This document shows positions 10,512 through 22,655 of a stretch of 64,000 bases of DNA, in pieces. Under the pieces are notes generated by a model, which was not told the DNA's origin, made no database searches, and saw nothing but the letters and a program-made list of their open reading frames with translations. Every line of letters starts with the position of its first letter. Positions within the stretch are counted from its first letter, which is position 1. This stretch comes from Modicisalibacter radicis (GTDB lineage Bacteria; Pseudomonadota; Gammaproteobacteria; Pseudomonadales; Halomonadaceae), in NCBI RefSeq assembly GCF_900961225.1, contig NZ_CAAHFN010000011.1, positions 1-64,000 on the forward strand. Direction: 5' to 3'. The translations under genes and the position numbers were made by a program.

Positions 10512-10969
10512 GGCAAAGAGCCCATCTTATGAGTGGAGCCGGGATGGAGCCGCTGGGCTTCGGCGTGAGCCATCAGCGCCGTCGCGATCGCCTTGTGGAG
10601 TTCATCGGCCGACAGATGCAAACCTTTACCGTGGGCTTGCAGTCCGTAACGCGTGATGTCGCGCATCCGCCCCCGGCCGACCCGCAACAGCTCCACGGCA
10701 CGCGACAGCGCCGGCTGGTCGGGGCGATGGCGTATGCGATGACGCACCAGTTGCGCCTCGAGCTGCGCCTCATCGCTGACCGACAGGTACTCGCCGGCGA
10801 TCCGGGCCCGCCAGGCATCCAGCCGCTGCATCACCTCGCGCCGCGTTGCGTCGCTGTAGACGAACCAGTCGCGGATCTCGCTTTCGTGGCGCTGGCAGCC
10901 ACGGCAGACCGAATCGCCCACGGTGGTCGAACAAAGCCCTACGCAGGGCGAAACAATACGTTGCGACAT
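10508..10969 (-). CDS. DUF1289 domain protein with Cys-rich N-terminus
   Basis: A 153-residue protein of unknown function. Its first 60 residues carry the DUF1289 signature: SPCVGLCSTTVGDSVCRGC (four cysteines in a C-x3-C-x8-C-x2-C layout, probably binding a metal) followed by RRHE-like and AWRARI segments. The rest is helical and rich in Arg and His, with no clear family. It is the first gene of a two-gene unit with miaE through an ATGA overlap, so an association with tRNA modification or iron supply is possible but unproven. Confidence 0.8.
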   Translation of the reverse strand: MSQRIVSPCVGLCSTTVGDSVCRGCQRHESEIRDWFVYSDATRREVMQRLDAWRARIAGEYLSVSDEAQLEAQLVRHRIRHRPDQPALSRAVELLRVGRGRMRDITRYGLQAHGKGLHLSADELHKAIATALMAHAEAQRLHPGSTHKMGSLP

Positions 10970-11083
10970 CGAGCCCTCCCGAAAGAGCCTCCATCATAAC
11001 GCGCCAGGCCAGGACCAGCGACCGGCCGGCCCGATCGGAATGCGGCAAAGAGGCCACGGCGCAGCCGGCCGGAACCGTCTCGC

Positions 11084-11112
11084 TTAACATTGTCGACAGT
11101 TTCCCGTAGAAT
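11084..11112 (+). promoter_or_regulatory. candidate sigma-70 promoter for acnB
   Basis: TTAACA at 11084-11089 and TAGAAT at 11107-11112 are separated by 17 bases. Transcription would begin near 11120 and give a leader of about 110 nt before the acnB GTG start. Confidence 0.55.
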
Positions 11113-11131
11113 GCGCTCGGCTCAAATAGGG

Positions 11132-11202
11132 CCAGCGGAAACAGAAAAAAGCCATTTAAGCGACATGCGTCACTATCTGGTCCCTCTTTTCTGCCCCGCT
11201 GG
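11132..11202 (+). other. long imperfect inverted repeat in the acnB leader
   Basis: The left arm at 11132-11148 (CCAGCGG-AAA-CAGAAAA) is complementary to the right arm at 11187-11202 (TTTTCTG-CC-CCGCTGG), giving two 7-bp helices around a small internal loop with a 38-base apical region. It lies wholly inside the predicted leader and ends 15 bases before the acnB ribosome site, so it could influence mRNA stability or translation. Confidence 0.5.
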
Positions 11203-11231
11203 ATTCCGATAATTGATGAGGGTCCCCACAC

Positions 11232-13835
11232 GTGCTTGAAGCCTACCGCCACCATGTCGAGGAGCGCGCTGCCCAGGGCGTACCGCCCAAGCCGCTGAAT
11301 GCCGAGCAAGCCGCCGCGCTGATCGAACTTCTCAAGAACCCGCCGGCCGGCGAAGAACAGTTCCTGCTCGAGCTGATCACCGATCGCGTTCCGCCGGGCG
11401 TCGACGAGGCCGCCTACGTCAAGGCCGGCTTCCTGACCGCCATCGCCAAGGGCGAGGCCGATTCGCCGCTGATCGACAAGACTCATGCGGTCAGGCTGCT
11501 GGGGACCATGCAGGGCGGCTACAACATCGCCACCCTGGTCACGTTGCTCGACGACGCAGCGCTGGCCAACGAGGCGGGCGAACAGCTCAAGCACACCCTG
11601 CTGATGTTCGATGCCTTCCACGACGTCGCCGAGCGTGCCAGGAACGGCAATGGCGTGGCCGAGAACGTGCTGCAGTCGTGGGCCGACGCCGAATGGTACC
11701 TGGCCAAGCCGGCGCTGGCCGAGAAGATCAGCCTGGCGGTCTTCAAGGTGCCCGGCGAGACCAACACCGACGACCTGTCACCGGCGCCGGATGCCTGGTC
11801 GCGCCCGGACATCCCGCTGCACGCCAACGCCATGCTCAAGAATCCGCGCGACGGCATCGAGCCGCTCGAGCCCGGTGTCAAGGGACCGCTGGAACAGATC
11901 GATGCGGTCAAGGCCAAGGGCTTCCCGGTGGCCTACGTCGGCGACGTGGTGGGCACCGGCTCGTCGCGCAAGTCCGCCACCAACTCCGTGCTGTGGTTCT
12001 TCGGCGACGACATCCCGCACGTGCCCAACAAGCGTGCCGGCGGCTTCTGCTTCGGCAGCAAGATCGCGCCGATCTTCTTCAACACCATGGAGGATGCCGG
12101 CGCCCTGCCCGTCGAGATGGACGTCTCCAGGCTCGAGATGGGGGACGTGATCGACGTCTACCCTTACGAAGGCAAGGTCTGCCGCCACGACAGCGACGAA
12201 GTGATCTCGACCTTCGAACTCAAGACCCGGGTGATCCTCGACGAAGTGCGGGCAGGCGGCCGTATCCCGCTGATCATCGGCCGCGGCCTGACCGACAAGG
12301 CACGCAATGAACTCGGCCTGGGCCCCTCCGATGTCTTCAAGACGCCCGAGCAGCCCGCCGACAGTGGCAAGGGCTTCACCCTGGCGCAGAAGATGGTCGG
12401 CAAGGCCTGCGGCATGGACGGCGTGCGCCCCGGCATGTACTGCGAGCCGAAGATGACCACCGTGGGCTCGCAGGATACCACCGGGCCGATGACCCGCGAC
12501 GAGCTCAAGGACCTTGCCTGCCTGGGCTTCCAGGCCGACCTGGTGATGCAGTCGTTCTGCCATACCAGCGCCTACCCCAAGCCGGTCGACGTGGAGACCC
12601 ACCACACCCTGCCCGACTTCATCATGAATCGCGGCGGCGTCTCGCTGCGTCCGGGCGACGGCATCATCCACTCCTGGCTCAACCGCATGCTGCTGCCCGA
12701 CACCGTCGGCACCGGCGGCGATTCGCACACCCGCTTCCCGCTGGGCATCTCGTTCCCCGCCGGCTCGGGTCTGGTGGCTTTCGCCGCCGCCACCGGCGTG
12801 ATGCCGCTGGACATGCCGGAATCGGTGCTGGTGCGCTTCAAGGGCGAGCGCCAGCCGGGCATCACCCTGCGCGACCTGGTTCATGCGATCCCCTACTACG
12901 CCATCCAGCAGGGCCTGCTGACCGTCGAGAAGTCGGGCAAGAAGAACGCCTTCTCCGGACGCATTCTGGAGATCGAGGGGCTCGAGGATCTCACCGCCGA
13001 ACAGGCCTTCGAGCTGTCCGACGCCTCCGCGGAACGCAGTGCGGCCGGCTGCACCATCACGCTCTCCGAGGACAGCGTGGCGGAGTACCTGAAGTCCAAC
13101 ATCACCCTGCTCAAATGGATGATCGACCAGGGCTACGGCGATCGGCGGACCATCGAACGGCGCATCGCCGGCATGCAGGAGTGGCTCGACGACCCCGCGC
13201 TGATGCGTGCCGACGCCGATGCCGACTATGCCGAAGTGATCGAGATCGATCTTTCCGAGATCACCGAACCGGTGCTCTGCGCGCCCAACGACCCCGACGA
13301 CGCCAGGCTGCTCTCGCAGGTCGCCGGCGAGACCATCGACGAAGTGTTCATCGGTTCGTGCATGACCAACATCGGTCACTTCCGCGCCGCCGGCAAGCTG
13401 CTCGAGAAACAGCCCGCCGGCAGCCTCAAGACGCGTCTGTGGCTTGCACCGCCGACCAAGATGGATCAGCATCAGTTGACGGAGGAAGGGTACTACGGCA
13501 TTTACGGGCGTGCCGGCGCGCGCATGGAGATGCCCGGTTGCTCGCTGTGCATGGGCAATCAGGCGCGTGTCGCGCCCAAATCGACGGTGGTTTCGACCTC
13601 GACCCGCAACTTTCCCAACCGCCTGGGCGACGGAGCGAACGTCTATCTCGCTTCGGCCGAACTGGCCGCAGTCGCCGCCGTGGTCGGGCGCCTGCCGAGT
13701 GTCGAGGAATACCGCGGCTACATGGGCGAGTTCAACGCCATGGCCGGCGAAATCTACCGTTACATGAACTTCCACGAGATCGAGGAGTTCCAGAAAGCGG
13801 CATCCAACGTGATTCCGCTCGCCGAACAAGCCTGA
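11232..13835 (+). CDS. acnB: aconitate hydratase B
   Basis: The main TCA-cycle aconitase, 867 residues, converting citrate to isocitrate with a [4Fe-4S] cluster; it can also act on 2-methylcitrate intermediates. AcnB-type domain order is visible: N-terminal HEAT-like region, swivel domain, then the catalytic domains. Cluster ligands appear as Cys near 711 ([10 protein letters not shown]) and two Cys near 770 and 773 ([10 protein letters not shown]). The start is GTG at 11232 with a GAGGGT site 8 bases upstream; the protein then begins [13 protein letters not shown], the normal AcnB start. A strong terminator follows at 13879. Confidence 0.97.
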   Translation: MLEAYRHHVEERAAQGVPPKPLNAEQAAALIELLKNPPAGEEQFLLELITDRVPPGVDEAAYVKAGFLTAIAKGEADSPLIDKTHAVRLLGTMQGGYNIATLVTLLDDAALANEAGEQLKHTLLMFDAFHDVAERARNGNGVAENVLQSWADAEWYLAKPALAEKISLAVFKVPGETNTDDLSPAPDAWSRPDIPLHANAMLKNPRDGIEPLEPGVKGPLEQIDAVKAKGFPVAYVGDVVGTGSSRKSATNSVLWFFGDDIPHVPNKRAGGFCFGSKIAPIFFNTMEDAGALPVEMDVSRLEMGDVIDVYPYEGKVCRHDSDEVISTFELKTRVILDEVRAGGRIPLIIGRGLTDKARNELGLGPSDVFKTPEQPADSGKGFTLAQKMVGKACGMDGVRPGMYCEPKMTTVGSQDTTGPMTRDELKDLACLGFQADLVMQSFCHTSAYPKPVDVETHHTLPDFIMNRGGVSLRPGDGIIHSWLNRMLLPDTVGTGGDSHTRFPLGISFPAGSGLVAFAAATGVMPLDMPESVLVRFKGERQPGITLRDLVHAIPYYAIQQGLLTVEKSGKKNAFSGRILEIEGLEDLTAEQAFELSDASAERSAAGCTITLSEDSVAEYLKSNITLLKWMIDQGYGDRRTIERRIAGMQEWLDDPALMRADADADYAEVIEIDLSEITEPVLCAPNDPDDARLLSQVAGETIDEVFIGSCMTNIGHFRAAGKLLEKQPAGSLKTRLWLAPPTKMDQHQLTEEGYYGIYGRAGARMEMPGCSLCMGNQARVAPKSTVVSTSTRNFPNRLGDGANVYLASAELAAVAAVVGRLPSVEEYRGYMGEFNAMAGEIYRYMNFHEIEEFQKAASNVIPLAEQA

Positions 13836-13878
13836 CCTTTCGATTCCGATGCTCGCAACATCGTCAATCGATGACCGA

Positions 13879-13909
13879 AGCGCCCCGCCCCTGGCGGGGC
13901 GCTTTTTTT
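13879..13909 (+). terminator. intrinsic terminator after acnB
   Basis: Perfect 11-bp stem (13879-13889 with 13893-13903), 3-base loop, followed by an uninterrupted T run to 13909. It is 43 bp after the acnB stop. Confidence 0.92.
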
Positions 13910-13955
13910 GGTGCCCCATGCGCCATTACGTTCTGTAACCAACGGCAGCTTGCCA

Positions 13956-13970
13956 TCGAACAGTGTTCGA
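13956..13970. promoter_or_regulatory. perfect 15-bp palindrome, unknown operator
   Basis: TCGAACAGTGTTCGA is a 7+1+7 perfect inverted repeat in the 294-bp region between acnB and the outer-membrane protein gene, after the acnB terminator. The rest of this intergenic region shows nothing recognisable. The site is therefore most likely an operator for the downstream barrel-protein gene, but its regulator is unknown. Confidence 0.45.
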
Positions 13971-14129
13971 CTTAGCCTGACGAAGTCTCGATCGAGCGTA
14001 TGTCACCTCGCGCGTGAACCGGCAGGACGCCATCCCGCGAGACGGCCACACGTCCAGGTGCCTTGATACGGCACCGAGCGGCCGCCTCGGCAGTTGCTTG
14101 AATATGAGCATTCATCAAGGAGAACACTC

Positions 14130-14732
14130 GTGAAAATCAGAACGCTGCTTACCACCTCACTGACGGCCACCGCCCTGACCGCCGCCGCCCCCGCCGTCCT
14201 GGCGGCCGATGCCGGAAAGGGGCTCTATCTGGGCGTGGGTACCGGCTTCAGCTCGTTGGAGAACGACAACGACGACATCGACAATTTCGTCGAGTCGGGC
14301 GTCGACGACTTCGACGTCGACGATGACGACAACTCCTTCAAGGGCTTCGTTGGCTACGAATTCAACCCTTACTTCGCCACCGAAGTCTTCTATTCGAACC
14401 TGGGCAAGACCCGCCTGGAAGGCAACGATGGCGCCAATACCGATCTAGAATCCAGTGCCTACGGGGTAAGCGCCGTCGGCCAGTTACCTATTACCTCCTG
14501 GTTCACCGCCTTCGCCAAGGCCGGGATCGCCAAGTGGGAGACCGATGTCGACGGCAACCTCGGCGGACTCAATGCCGATCTCGAGGATCAGGACGGCACC
14601 GATCCGGTTTACGGCGTTGGCGCACAGCTAAACTTCGATCCGCTCCTGGTACGTGCCGAATACGAGCGCTACGACTTCGACAGCGATTACCAGATCGACT
14701 CATTCACCGCCTCCGTGGGCTGGCGCTTCTGA
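14130..14732 (+). CDS. outer-membrane beta-barrel protein
   Basis: A 200-residue secreted protein. The N-terminus is a Sec signal peptide (basic KIR, hydrophobic Ala/Leu/Thr stretch, cleavage after AVLA near residue 25). The mature part starts [10 protein letters not shown] and ends with an aromatic residue in ASVGWRF, the C-terminal Phe signature recognised by the BAM complex, so an 8-stranded OmpA/OmpW-like barrel is likely. It is very acidic early on (repeated Asp around residues 42-70), as expected of a halophile surface protein. The GTG at 14130 is preferred because AAGGAG precedes it by 7 bases; function beyond barrel formation is unknown. Confidence 0.82.
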   Translation: MKIRTLLTTSLTATALTAAAPAVLAADAGKGLYLGVGTGFSSLENDNDDIDNFVESGVDDFDVDDDDNSFKGFVGYEFNPYFATEVFYSNLGKTRLEGNDGANTDLESSAYGVSAVGQLPITSWFTAFAKAGIAKWETDVDGNLGGLNADLEDQDGTDPVYGVGAQLNFDPLLVRAEYERYDFDSDYQIDSFTASVGWRF

Positions 14733-14754
14733 CCACGACCAGCCTGCGGGATAT

Positions 14755-14785
14755 AACGCCGGGATTCGTTCCCGGCGTTCTTATT
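14755..14785 (+). terminator. intrinsic terminator after the barrel protein gene
   Basis: AACGCCGGGA at 14755-14764 pairs with TCCCGGCGTT at 14770-14779 around a 5-base TTCGT loop, followed by a T-rich tail (TTCTTATT). Confidence 0.8.
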
Positions 14786-14905
14786 ACGGCCGCCAAGGAA
14801 GACCCACAAAAAGGCGACAATGAGTGCTCCTCGCGACTTCTCGGCTATGCCATGCTCGGGGTTGTCAGATCCATCCAGCCAACGTTAGCCGATCAGGAGC
14901 CCACC

Positions 14906-15394
14906 ATGACCCACATCGTTACACCGGATATCTGCGACGCTCATCCCGAGGTGAATGTCCTCGACGCGCTGTTCGCCAATGTCGGCGGTATCGAGTCCTT
15001 CTGCGGAGCGATACGCACCGTCAAGTGTTTCGAGGACAACTCACGGGTCAGAGAAGCGCTGGGCGAACCCGGCGAGGGAGCCGTACTGGTGGTCGATGGC
15101 GGCGGCTCGCTGCGCTGCGCGCTGCTCGGCGACCAGCTCGCCGAAATGGCCATCGACAACGGCTGGAGCGGCGTGGTCATTCACGGCTGCGTGCGCGACG
15201 TCGATGCGCTGGCCGAACTGGAACTGGGCGTCCAGGCACTTGGCGCGCATCCGCGCCGCAGCGAGAAGCGCGGTGAAGGCCAGTGCGACATCGCCGTGAC
15301 CTTCGCCGGCGTGACGATCTGCCCCGGGCAGTGGCTGTATGCCGACAACAATGGCATCGTCGTTGCCGAGCGCCGCCTGTCGCTGGAAAGCTGA
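14906..15394 (+). CDS. rraA: RNase E activity regulator RraA
   Basis: A 162-residue cytoplasmic protein that forms a ring trimer and binds RNase E to restrain RNA decay. Family features visible are the HPEVNVLD start region, [21 protein letters not shown], and [22 protein letters not shown]. It matches the E. coli protein in length. Several longer in-frame upstream starts exist, but ATG 14906 has CAGGAG 8 bases before it and gives the expected [15 protein letters not shown] N-terminus. It stands alone between terminator 14755-14785 and a 15-bp tandem repeat downstream. Confidence 0.95.
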   Translation: MTHIVTPDICDAHPEVNVLDALFANVGGIESFCGAIRTVKCFEDNSRVREALGEPGEGAVLVVDGGGSLRCALLGDQLAEMAIDNGWSGVVIHGCVRDVDALAELELGVQALGAHPRRSEKRGEGQCDIAVTFAGVTICPGQWLYADNNGIVVAERRLSLES

Positions 15395-15407
15395 TTCCCG
15401 GGATCGA

Positions 15408-15452
15408 CCGCCTGAACGCAGGCCGCCTGAACGCAGGCCGCCTGAACGCAGG
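15408..15452 (+). repeat. 3 x 15-bp tandem repeat after rraA
   Basis: Three exact copies of CCGCCTGAACGCAGG lie between rraA and the GDPD gene, in sequence with no gene. A fourth degenerate half-copy begins at 15453. The period is the same as at five other loci in this window. Confidence 0.9.
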
Positions 15453-15523
15453 CCACCTCTGTCAGCATCCGGGCTCGACCGCGCCGCATTGCCAGCCATG
15501 ACCGCCGATGCCACCCTTGAAAC

Positions 15524-17353
15524 ATGCCTGACACCGATTCGTCACTGACACCGCGCGCGCTGATTACCGCTGCAAGTCTTTCGTTACGCGAACACTGGCG
15601 GCCGCTGGTCGCCTTCCACCTGTTCTTCACCCTGCTCGCGACCACCCTGCTGCTGCCGGCCGGTGCCTCGACACTGGCGGCGCTGCTGGGGCAGGTCGGG
15701 CGCCCGGTGCTGACCGGGCCGCAGTTGCTCGATACCGCCCTGTCCCCCTCCGGTCTGGTCTGGCTGCTCGGCGCGATCGGCTTCACCACGCTGCTGCTCA
15801 GCCTGCAGCAATCGGGCATGCTGCTGGTTGCGGCACGCCCCTCGGGTTACCGCTACCGCCTTGCCCTGGATGCCTTGTGGAGCACCTTCCGCCGGCTACC
15901 CGGGGTCGTGCTGCTGACCCTTGTCCAGGTGGGCATCCAGCTGGCGATCGCCTTGCCGCCACTGCTGCTGCTGAGCGCGCTCTATCAATGGCTGCTCGGC
16001 GACATGGAGAGTTATTACATCTCACAGGTCAAGCCGCCGGCGCTGTGGCAGTTCCTGGCCGCGGCCAGCCTGCCGGCGCTGATCTGGCTGGCCATGGCGC
16101 TGCATGCCTATCTGCGCTGGTCGCTGGCCCTGCCCAGCCTGATCCTCGAAGACCTGGGCCCGCTTGCCGCCCTGCGCCGCAGCCGCGCACTGACACGCCA
16201 CCGGCTGCGGCGCCTGGCGCTGCCGATCGGCTTGCCGCTGCTGCTGATTATCGCTCTGCCGGTGCTCGCCTCGGCGCTGTTCGACGCCCTCGCGACCCCC
16301 TTGCTGCTGTGGCTGCCCGAACGGGTGACCGTGTTGCTGCCGGCGATGCTGGGCTATTTGACGCTCTATGTCCTGCTGACCCTGGCGGTGACGTTCGTCG
16401 GCGTCGCCGTCAACAGCCTGATGATCGGCTGCATCTACCTGCGGCTGGCCCATCGCCAGCCACGCCCCCCCGCACCCACGCCGCGCGACCATCCGGCCTG
16501 GGTCGCCTGGGGCGCCGAACTGCTGGTCCTGGCATTCGCCGCCAGCCAGGCCTTTGTGGTGCTCAACAGCTTCACCCTGCGCGACGACGTGACCATCACC
16601 GCCCATCGCGGCAGTTCGGTCGCGGCTCCCGAAAATACCTTGGCGGCCTTCGAGCAGGCAATCGACGACGGCGCCGACTATATCGAATTCGATGTTCGAC
16701 TCAGCGCCGACGGCCAGGTGGTGGTTTCCCACGACGACAGCCTGCAACGCCTGCTCGGCCTGGATGCACGACTCAGCGACATGACGCTCGAGACCATTCG
16801 TCAGATCGACGTGGGCAGCTGGTTCGGCGACGGCTATGTCGGCCAGGGCATCCCTACCCTGGCGGAGGTTCTGCGACTGTCACGGGGGCGCAGCAATCTG
16901 TATATCGAACTCAAGCCAAGCGGCGGCAATGCCGAGAAGCTGGTGGACGCGGTGCTCGACCAGCTGCCGCGTCAACGCTACGACCGGTTCATCCTCGCTT
17001 CGCTGTCGCCCGCGGTGATCCGCGCCGTGGAGCGGCGCGAGCCGACGTTACGCACCACGCTCTTCGCCCAGTTCGTGATGCGCGGAGGCCTCAACCTGGG
17101 CGCCATCGATGCGGTGGGATTGCGCTACAACCGCATCGACGAGGATCTCGCCGATGCCATCCATCGCCGCGGCTATGCGCTGCATGCCTGGACGGTCAAT
17201 GGTCGGGCACAGATGTCGCGGCTGATCGACCTCGGCGTCGACAACATCATCACCGACCGACCGGCGCTGCTCGCCGAGGTACTGGCCGAACGCCACGAAC
17301 TCAGCGATGGCGAACTGCTGCTGCTCAAGCTGCGCAACTGGCTGCACTCCTGA
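15524..17353 (+). CDS. membrane-anchored glycerophosphodiester phosphodiesterase
   Basis: A 609-residue inner-membrane protein. About the first 340 residues contain several hydrophobic helices and match the GDPD membrane domain family (for example ALHAYLRWSLALPSLILEDLGPL). From about residue 355 a complete GDPD catalytic domain follows: ITAHRGSSVAAPENT, EFDVRLSADGQVVVSHDDSL, and YIELKPSG, giving the metal and acid-base residues, then HAWTVNGR and TDRPALL. It probably cleaves glycerophosphodiesters to glycerol 3-phosphate and an alcohol, feeding the glp pathway or recycling lipids. It converges with ppsA. Confidence 0.88.
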   Translation: MPDTDSSLTPRALITAASLSLREHWRPLVAFHLFFTLLATTLLLPAGASTLAALLGQVGRPVLTGPQLLDTALSPSGLVWLLGAIGFTTLLLSLQQSGMLLVAARPSGYRYRLALDALWSTFRRLPGVVLLTLVQVGIQLAIALPPLLLLSALYQWLLGDMESYYISQVKPPALWQFLAAASLPALIWLAMALHAYLRWSLALPSLILEDLGPLAALRRSRALTRHRLRRLALPIGLPLLLIIALPVLASALFDALATPLLLWLPERVTVLLPAMLGYLTLYVLLTLAVTFVGVAVNSLMIGCIYLRLAHRQPRPPAPTPRDHPAWVAWGAELLVLAFAASQAFVVLNSFTLRDDVTITAHRGSSVAAPENTLAAFEQAIDDGADYIEFDVRLSADGQVVVSHDDSLQRLLGLDARLSDMTLETIRQIDVGSWFGDGYVGQGIPTLAEVLRLSRGRSNLYIELKPSGGNAEKLVDAVLDQLPRQRYDRFILASLSPAVIRAVERREPTLRTTLFAQFVMRGGLNLGAIDAVGLRYNRIDEDLADAIHRRGYALHAWTVNGRAQMSRLIDLGVDNIITDRPALLAEVLAERHELSDGELLLLKLRNWLHS

Positions 17354-17422
17354 GCCCAGACACATCCGTCACCCTGCGCTTGTGGCCATCGAGAATGCCG
17401 GCGCGCGGCGCCGGGCAGACAC

Positions 17423-17452
17423 GACGACGCCCGGCGTGACGACGCCCGGCGC
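17423..17452. repeat. 2 x 15-bp tandem repeat between GDPD gene and ppsA
   Basis: GACGACGCCCGGCGT at 17423-17437 is followed directly by GACGACGCCCGGCGC at 17438-17452 (14 of 15 bases identical) in the 141-bp convergent gap. Confidence 0.8.
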
Positions 17453-17494
17453 GTAGCGTAACGCACCGGGTGTCGTCACCGCCCTCAGGGTCGA

Positions 17495-19867
<2,373 letters not shown>

Positions 19868-20102
19868 GTGAGGCCCCCTCGTTTCGATCCATTGCGCCCT
19901 GGGCGCCGAATGCGCCGTCCTGGCAGATGTCAGCACCCTACCAAGCGGGGGTCGTATTCGCCATTAGTCTAATAGCGAAGTCACTGGAGTATTTTTACAA
20001 CATGCGTTCTTTTCGTCACGTTCCTGTAGTCGGCGGTGGCAGCGGCTTGTCGCGCCGGCGCCGAACGCCGACAATGCGATGAACTTTCCGCGAGAAAAGA
20101 GC

Positions 20103-20936
20103 ATGTCCCGCACCGCCTTCTTCATCTCCGACGGTACCGGCATTACCGCCGAGACCCTGGGCCGCAGCCTGCTGGCCCAGTTCGAAAGCCTCGACATCAA
20201 GATGGTCACCAAGCCGTACATCGACAGCAACGAGAAGGCGCACAACCTCGCCGAGGTGATCGACGCCACCGCGGCCCGCGATGGCGAGACGCCGATCATC
20301 ATCGACACCATCGTCGATCAGACCATCCGCGACATCATCGGCCGCGCGCCGGGCTTCAAGGTCGACGTCTTCACCACCTTCCTGGCCCCGCTCGAGGAGG
20401 AACTCAAGGCCCACTCCTCCTACTCGGTGGGGCGTACCCACGCCATCGGCCGCGACGACGTCTACATGCACCGCATCGACTCGGTCCACTTCGCGCTGGA
20501 CAACGATGACGGGGCGCGCACTCATCACTACGATACCGCCGACGTGATCCTGACCGGCGTGTCGCGCTGCGGCAAGACGCCGACCTCGCTCTATCTGGCG
20601 CTGCAGTTCGGCATTCGCGCGGCCAACTATCCGCTGACCGAGGACGACCAGGACGAGGACGGCAACCTCAAGATGCCCAATGCCCTGGCGCCCTACCGCC
20701 ACAAGCTGTTCGGCCTGACCATCGACCCACGGCGACTGGCGGCGATTCGCACCGAGCGCCGGCCCAACAGTCGTTACTGTTCGATCGACCAGTGCCTGCA
20801 GGAGATTCAGCAGGCCGAAGCGCTGTACCGCCGTTATCATATCCCCAACATCGACACCACGCGCTTCTCGATCGAGGAGATCTCCACCCGGCTGATCGCC
20901 GAGACCGGGCTGCAACGGCGCTTCAGCCCGCGCTGA
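20103..20936 (+). CDS. ppsR: PEP synthase regulatory kinase/phosphorylase PpsR
   Basis: A 277-residue bifunctional enzyme (DUF299 family) that inactivates PpsA by ADP-dependent phosphorylation and reactivates it by phosphorolysis. The family P-loop is seen as [15 protein letters not shown] near residue 150, and the N-terminal [15 protein letters not shown] matches. Length equals the E. coli protein. ATG 20103 is preferred over ATG 20079 since [11 protein letters not shown] is the usual start. Divergent placement next to ppsA is the classic arrangement. Confidence 0.95.
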   Translation: MSRTAFFISDGTGITAETLGRSLLAQFESLDIKMVTKPYIDSNEKAHNLAEVIDATAARDGETPIIIDTIVDQTIRDIIGRAPGFKVDVFTTFLAPLEEELKAHSSYSVGRTHAIGRDDVYMHRIDSVHFALDNDDGARTHHYDTADVILTGVSRCGKTPTSLYLALQFGIRAANYPLTEDDQDEDGNLKMPNALAPYRHKLFGLTIDPRRLAAIRTERRPNSRYCSIDQCLQEIQQAEALYRRYHIPNIDTTRFSIEEISTRLIAETGLQRRFSPR

Positions 20937-20984
20937 AGGGCGAGAGCGGCGGCGGCGGCGCCTCGGCCCGCCTCCTGGCGCGCT

Positions 20985-21572
20985 TCAGTGTCGTTGCAGG
21001 TCCGATTCCCGACCGACCACCAGCAAGCCCTCGGCAATGCGCCTCTCGGTCGCTTCGTCGACCAGCAGGCCCACCAGGTGCAGGGCGAAGCCCATCGCCG
21101 TCGCCGGTCCCTGGCTGGTGACCAGCCGTCCATCCTCGACCACCGGATGCTGCGAAAGATGCCCCCCGGCATCGGTCAGCGCTGCCTGAAAGGCCGGGAA
21201 GCCGGTGACCATGTGACCGCGCACCAGATCATGGGCGGCCAGCACCACACCGGGGGCGGCGCAGATGGCGGCAATCCAGCCCTCTCGCTGGCGTTGACGC
21301 TTCAACAGTGCGCTCAGCGCCTCGCTGTCGCGCAACCGCTCGGCGCCCGGCATGCCCCCCGGCAGCACGATGGCGTCGAATTCGCTGTCGGGGTCGACCG
21401 CCGTCAGACACTTGTCGGCGACCAGCCGGGTGCCACGCGCCAGCGTCACGGTGACGTCGGTCGTCACCGAAGCCACGCTGACCGCGATGTCGGCGCGCCG
21501 CAATACATCGATCAGGGTTACCGTTTCGATATCTTCGCTTCCATCGGCGATCGCGAGCAGTACCTGGGGCAT
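20985..21572 (-). CDS. yajL: DJ-1/PfpI family protein, YajL-like
   Basis: A 195-residue cytoplasmic protein of the DJ-1 superfamily, members of which act in oxidative-stress defence as chaperone or deglycase (the latter activity is debated). The nucleophile-elbow cysteine is visible near residue 104 in AAICAAPGVVLA and the partner glutamates near 13-16 in GSEDIET. GGMPGAERL and VTSQGPATAMGFAL are also typical. The ATG at 21570-21572 is chosen because GAGGAGGT stands 6 bases upstream. It converges with ppsR. Confidence 0.85.
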   Translation of the reverse strand: MPQVLLAIADGSEDIETVTLIDVLRRADIAVSVASVTTDVTVTLARGTRLVADKCLTAVDPDSEFDAIVLPGGMPGAERLRDSEALSALLKRQRQREGWIAAICAAPGVVLAAHDLVRGHMVTGFPAFQAALTDAGGHLSQHPVVEDGRLVTSQGPATAMGFALHLVGLLVDEATERRIAEGLLVVGRESDLQRH

Positions 21573-21692
21573 CACGCTACCTCCTCGGTTTCAGGGTGGT
21601 TTTCGGCCGTCGGCCTCCCCTCAGCATAGAAGCCCGTCGGCGCCAGGCAATGCGCATCGTCGGGCCTCGGCGATACGCTTGCGCCCGTTGCG

Positions 21693-22604
21693 TCAGGCGT
21701 CCTGCTCGCCGCTACGGTAGAAACGCTGGATGCTCGAGAAGTCGAGCCGACCGTTGCCCTGTGACGCGTGCAGCGTATACAGGTTGCGCGCCTGGGCGCC
21801 CATCGGGATCGCCGCTCGGGATTCCAGCGCCAATGTCGTCGCCAGGCCCAGGTCCTTGCCCATCAGGTCGACCAGGAAGCCGCCCTGGTAATCGTTGGAG
21901 GCCGGCGCCTGCTCCATCACGCCCGGCCAGGGGTTGTAGACGTTGAGCGCCCAGTTGCCCCCCGAGCTCTGCTGCATGATCTCCGAGAGCACCGCCGGGT
22001 CGAGCCCGTTCCTGACCCCCAGCGCCAGCGCCTCGGCGGTGCCGCTCATCAGTATGCCCAGCAGCATGTTGTTGCACAGCTTGGCGACCTGGCCGGCGCC
22101 GCTGTCGCCGGCGTGGAAGATGTTCTTGCCCATCGCCTCGAGCAGCGGCCGGGCCTGGGCGTATGCCTCGGCGCTGCCGCCAACGATGAAGGTCAGGGTG
22201 CCGGCCCGGGCGCCGCCGACGCCACCCGATACCGGCGCGTCGAGACAGCTCAGGCCGCGCGCCGCGGCCGCCTCGGCGACGGCTCGCGCATCGTCGGGCG
22301 CGATGGTCGAGGCATCGATCAGCAGCGGCTTGCCATCGAGCGCATCGAGCAGTCCCGGCGTATCGTCGCCCAGGTAGAGGCTGCGGACATGTGCGCCGGC
22401 CGGCAGCATCGAGATTACCACCTCGACGCCACGGACGGCCTCGCTGGCCGAGGACGCGCGATGCGCGCCGGCCCGTTCCAGAGTCTGCATGGCGGACTCG
22501 ACCAGGTCGAAGACCGTCACGTCAAAGCCGGCCTTGACCAGGTTCTCGGCCATCGGCGCGCCCATGTTGCCCAGTCCGATAAAGGCGATTTTCATGGCTG
22601 ACAT
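21693..22604 (-). CDS. mmsB: 3-hydroxyisobutyrate dehydrogenase
   Basis: A 303-residue beta-hydroxyacid dehydrogenase that oxidises 3-hydroxyisobutyrate to methylmalonate semialdehyde in valine breakdown. Visible are the Rossmann motif FIGLGNMGAPMAENL, the substrate motif DAPVSGGVGGARAGTL, and the catalytic lysine in GAGQVAKLCNNMLLG. The GGGAG site 6 bases before ATG 22604 fixes the start. It is the last of three minus-strand genes (acyl-CoA dehydrogenase, hydrolase, mmsB) with about 50-bp gaps that make up consecutive valine-pathway steps; methylmalonate-semialdehyde dehydrogenase (mmsA) is not in the window. Confidence 0.94.
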   Translation of the reverse strand: MSAMKIAFIGLGNMGAPMAENLVKAGFDVTVFDLVESAMQTLERAGAHRASSASEAVRGVEVVISMLPAGAHVRSLYLGDDTPGLLDALDGKPLLIDASTIAPDDARAVAEAAAARGLSCLDAPVSGGVGGARAGTLTFIVGGSAEAYAQARPLLEAMGKNIFHAGDSGAGQVAKLCNNMLLGILMSGTAEALALGVRNGLDPAVLSEIMQQSSGGNWALNVYNPWPGVMEQAPASNDYQGGFLVDLMGKDLGLATTLALESRAAIPMGAQARNLYTLHASQGNGRLDFSSIQRFYRSGEQDA

Positions 22605-22655
22605 GCTGTGCTCCCGTGATTGTTGTTGGTGGCCATTTCGTTTTCCGCACCGGCT

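Noticed and set aside
13956..13970. Gram-positive type SOS box
   Set aside because: The central spacer is three bases rather than four, and the window's LexA is of the gammaproteobacterial type with its own CTG-type box at 31751.
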